The notes beneath the pieces were generated by a model that did not search any database, was not told the DNA's origin, and was given only the letters and a program-made list of their open reading frames with translations. 14,225 nucleotides of DNA from Phycisphaerales bacterium UBA4658. GTDB lineage: Bacteria > Planctomycetota > Phycisphaerae > Phycisphaerales > UBA1924. Every line of letters begins with the position of its first letter. The stretch's first letter is position 1. Both the position numbers and the translations under genes were made by a program. The DNA lies in contig DHLW01000009.1 of NCBI GenBank assembly GCA_002405485.1, positions 2,109-16,333 of the forward strand, in the 5' to 3' direction. This document shows positions 13,594 through 14,225 of the stretch, one piece after another.

Positions 13594-14225
13594 ATGCCCC
13601 CCACTCCGCCCACTGCGTCCAGCACCCCAGCGTCAACGTCGGGACACTCAGGGTCCGCGGCGAGGACGTTCAGCGTCGCCCTCGCTCACGGCGACGGAAT
13701 CGGTCCCGAGATCATGCTCGCCACGCTGGAGCTCATGAAGCACGCGGGCGTCATGGACGCGGGCGTCGAGTTCGTCCCCGTTGAGATGGGCGCCGGCGTG
13801 TTCGCCAAGGGAAACAGCCGCGGAATGTCCGACGAGGCGATCAAGATCGTCGAGGACTGCGGCGTGCTGTTCAAGGGCCCGATGGAGACGCCCAAGGGCG
13901 GCGGCGGCAAGAGCATCAACGTCACCGCCCGCAAGCTGTGGAACGCCCACTCCAACTTCCGCGTGTTCAAGTCCCTGCCGGGCGTCGAGACGGTCTACTC
14001 GCGCGCGGGAATCCACCTCGACTTCTCGGTCGTCCGTGAGAACATCGAGGACACCTACGGGGGCGTCGAGCACCGCCTGAGCAACGACATGATCCAGTGC
14101 AAGCGGCTCATCTCCGCGCCCGGGTGCGACGAGGTGCATCGCTTCGCCTTCCAGACCGCCCGCAAGCTCGGGGTCAAGAAGGTGCACTGCGGGCACAAGG
14201 CCAACATCATGAAGATGCCCGACGG
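13594..14225 (+). CDS. icd: Isocitrate dehydrogenase, Rickettsia/Thermus type (3' end outside window)
   Basis: The N-terminal 210 residues of a TCA-cycle isocitrate dehydrogenase, which oxidatively decarboxylates isocitrate to 2-oxoglutarate; NADP is the usual cofactor in this branch but its binding site lies outside. Residues 1-24 are a Ser/Thr/Pro-rich leader. The fold opens with HGDGIGPEIM (32-41). Substrate residues follow: S107 and N109 in KSINVTARK, R113, R123, R148 in VVRENIED, and Y155 in TYGGVEHR. K202 in GHKANIMK matches the catalytic lysine. EHRLSNDMIQCKRLIS and PGCDEVHRFAF are characteristic of the Rickettsia/Thermus form and set it apart from isopropylmalate dehydrogenase. ATG 13594 has only a weak GGAA eight to nine bases upstream. 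No damage to the frame is seen up to the edge. Confidence 0.94.
   Translation, partial: MPPTPPTASSTPASTSGHSGSAARTFSVALAHGDGIGPEIMLATLELMKHAGVMDAGVEFVPVEMGAGVFAKGNSRGMSDEAIKIVEDCGVLFKGPMETPKGGGGKSINVTARKLWNAHSNFRVFKSLPGVETVYSRAGIHLDFSVVRENIEDTYGGVEHRLSNDMIQCKRLISAPGCDEVHRFAFQTARKLGVKKVHCGHKANIMKMPD

Noticed and set aside
1..14225. CRISPR arrays, insertion sequences, attachment sites, tRNA or rRNA genes
   Set aside because: No regularly spaced repeats, no transposase or integrase motifs, and no tRNA- or rRNA-like stretches were seen on either strand by eye.

Overview
This is a high-GC window with seven large or medium protein genes, two less certain small or membrane protein genes and one gene cut by each edge. 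Four things point to a planctomycete-type bacterium, perhaps of the Phycisphaerae: a secretin fused to a pseudopilin-like domain, a long GH31 enzyme ending in a GPF...GGGGWG module, a Rickettsia/Thermus-type isocitrate dehydrogenase, and sparse but recognisable Shine-Dalgarno sites. The taxonomic call is inference from gene style; there is no rRNA or tRNA in the window.

Layout. 1-1413 (minus) is the 5' part of an ABC exporter half-transporter, cut by the edge exactly after the Walker A lysine. A 295-base divergent spacer leads to a secretin gene (1709-4582, plus), closed by a clear intrinsic terminator (4618-4648). A short leader with an unusual C7-T-C7 tract then precedes a TPR lipoprotein gene (4700-5941, plus). 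Convergent to it lies a metallo-beta-lactamase-fold hydrolase of the glyoxalase II/YcbL type (5977-6639, minus). Divergent from that is a two-helix membrane protein with a TPR-like cytoplasmic part (6857-7888, plus), followed by an 85-residue single-helix membrane protein (8066-8323, plus). The minus strand from 13370 down to 8366 carries a DinB-fold protein with a histone-like basic tail, then a SRAP/YedK abasic-site protein, then a very long GH31 glycosidase that overlaps the SRAP gene by 29 bases in the start chosen here. Divergent from the DinB gene, isocitrate dehydrogenase (13594 onward, plus) runs off the right edge.

How the genes may work together. The secretin and the TPR lipoprotein are the clearest functional pair: an outer-membrane channel followed by a lipoprotein with the architecture of PilF/PilW-type pilotins. 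The secretin carries a C-terminal domain resembling the globular part of a major pseudopilin, so channel and pseudopilin-like modules sit on one polypeptide; this is the most unusual feature in the window. The SRAP protein belongs to DNA-damage handling; the DinB-fold neighbour may be stress-related, but its function cannot be read from sequence. The GH31 enzyme, the hydrolase and isocitrate dehydrogenase are metabolic and look unrelated to the secretion genes. I found no CRISPR array, insertion sequence, phage gene, tRNA or rRNA, and no sign of a mobile island.
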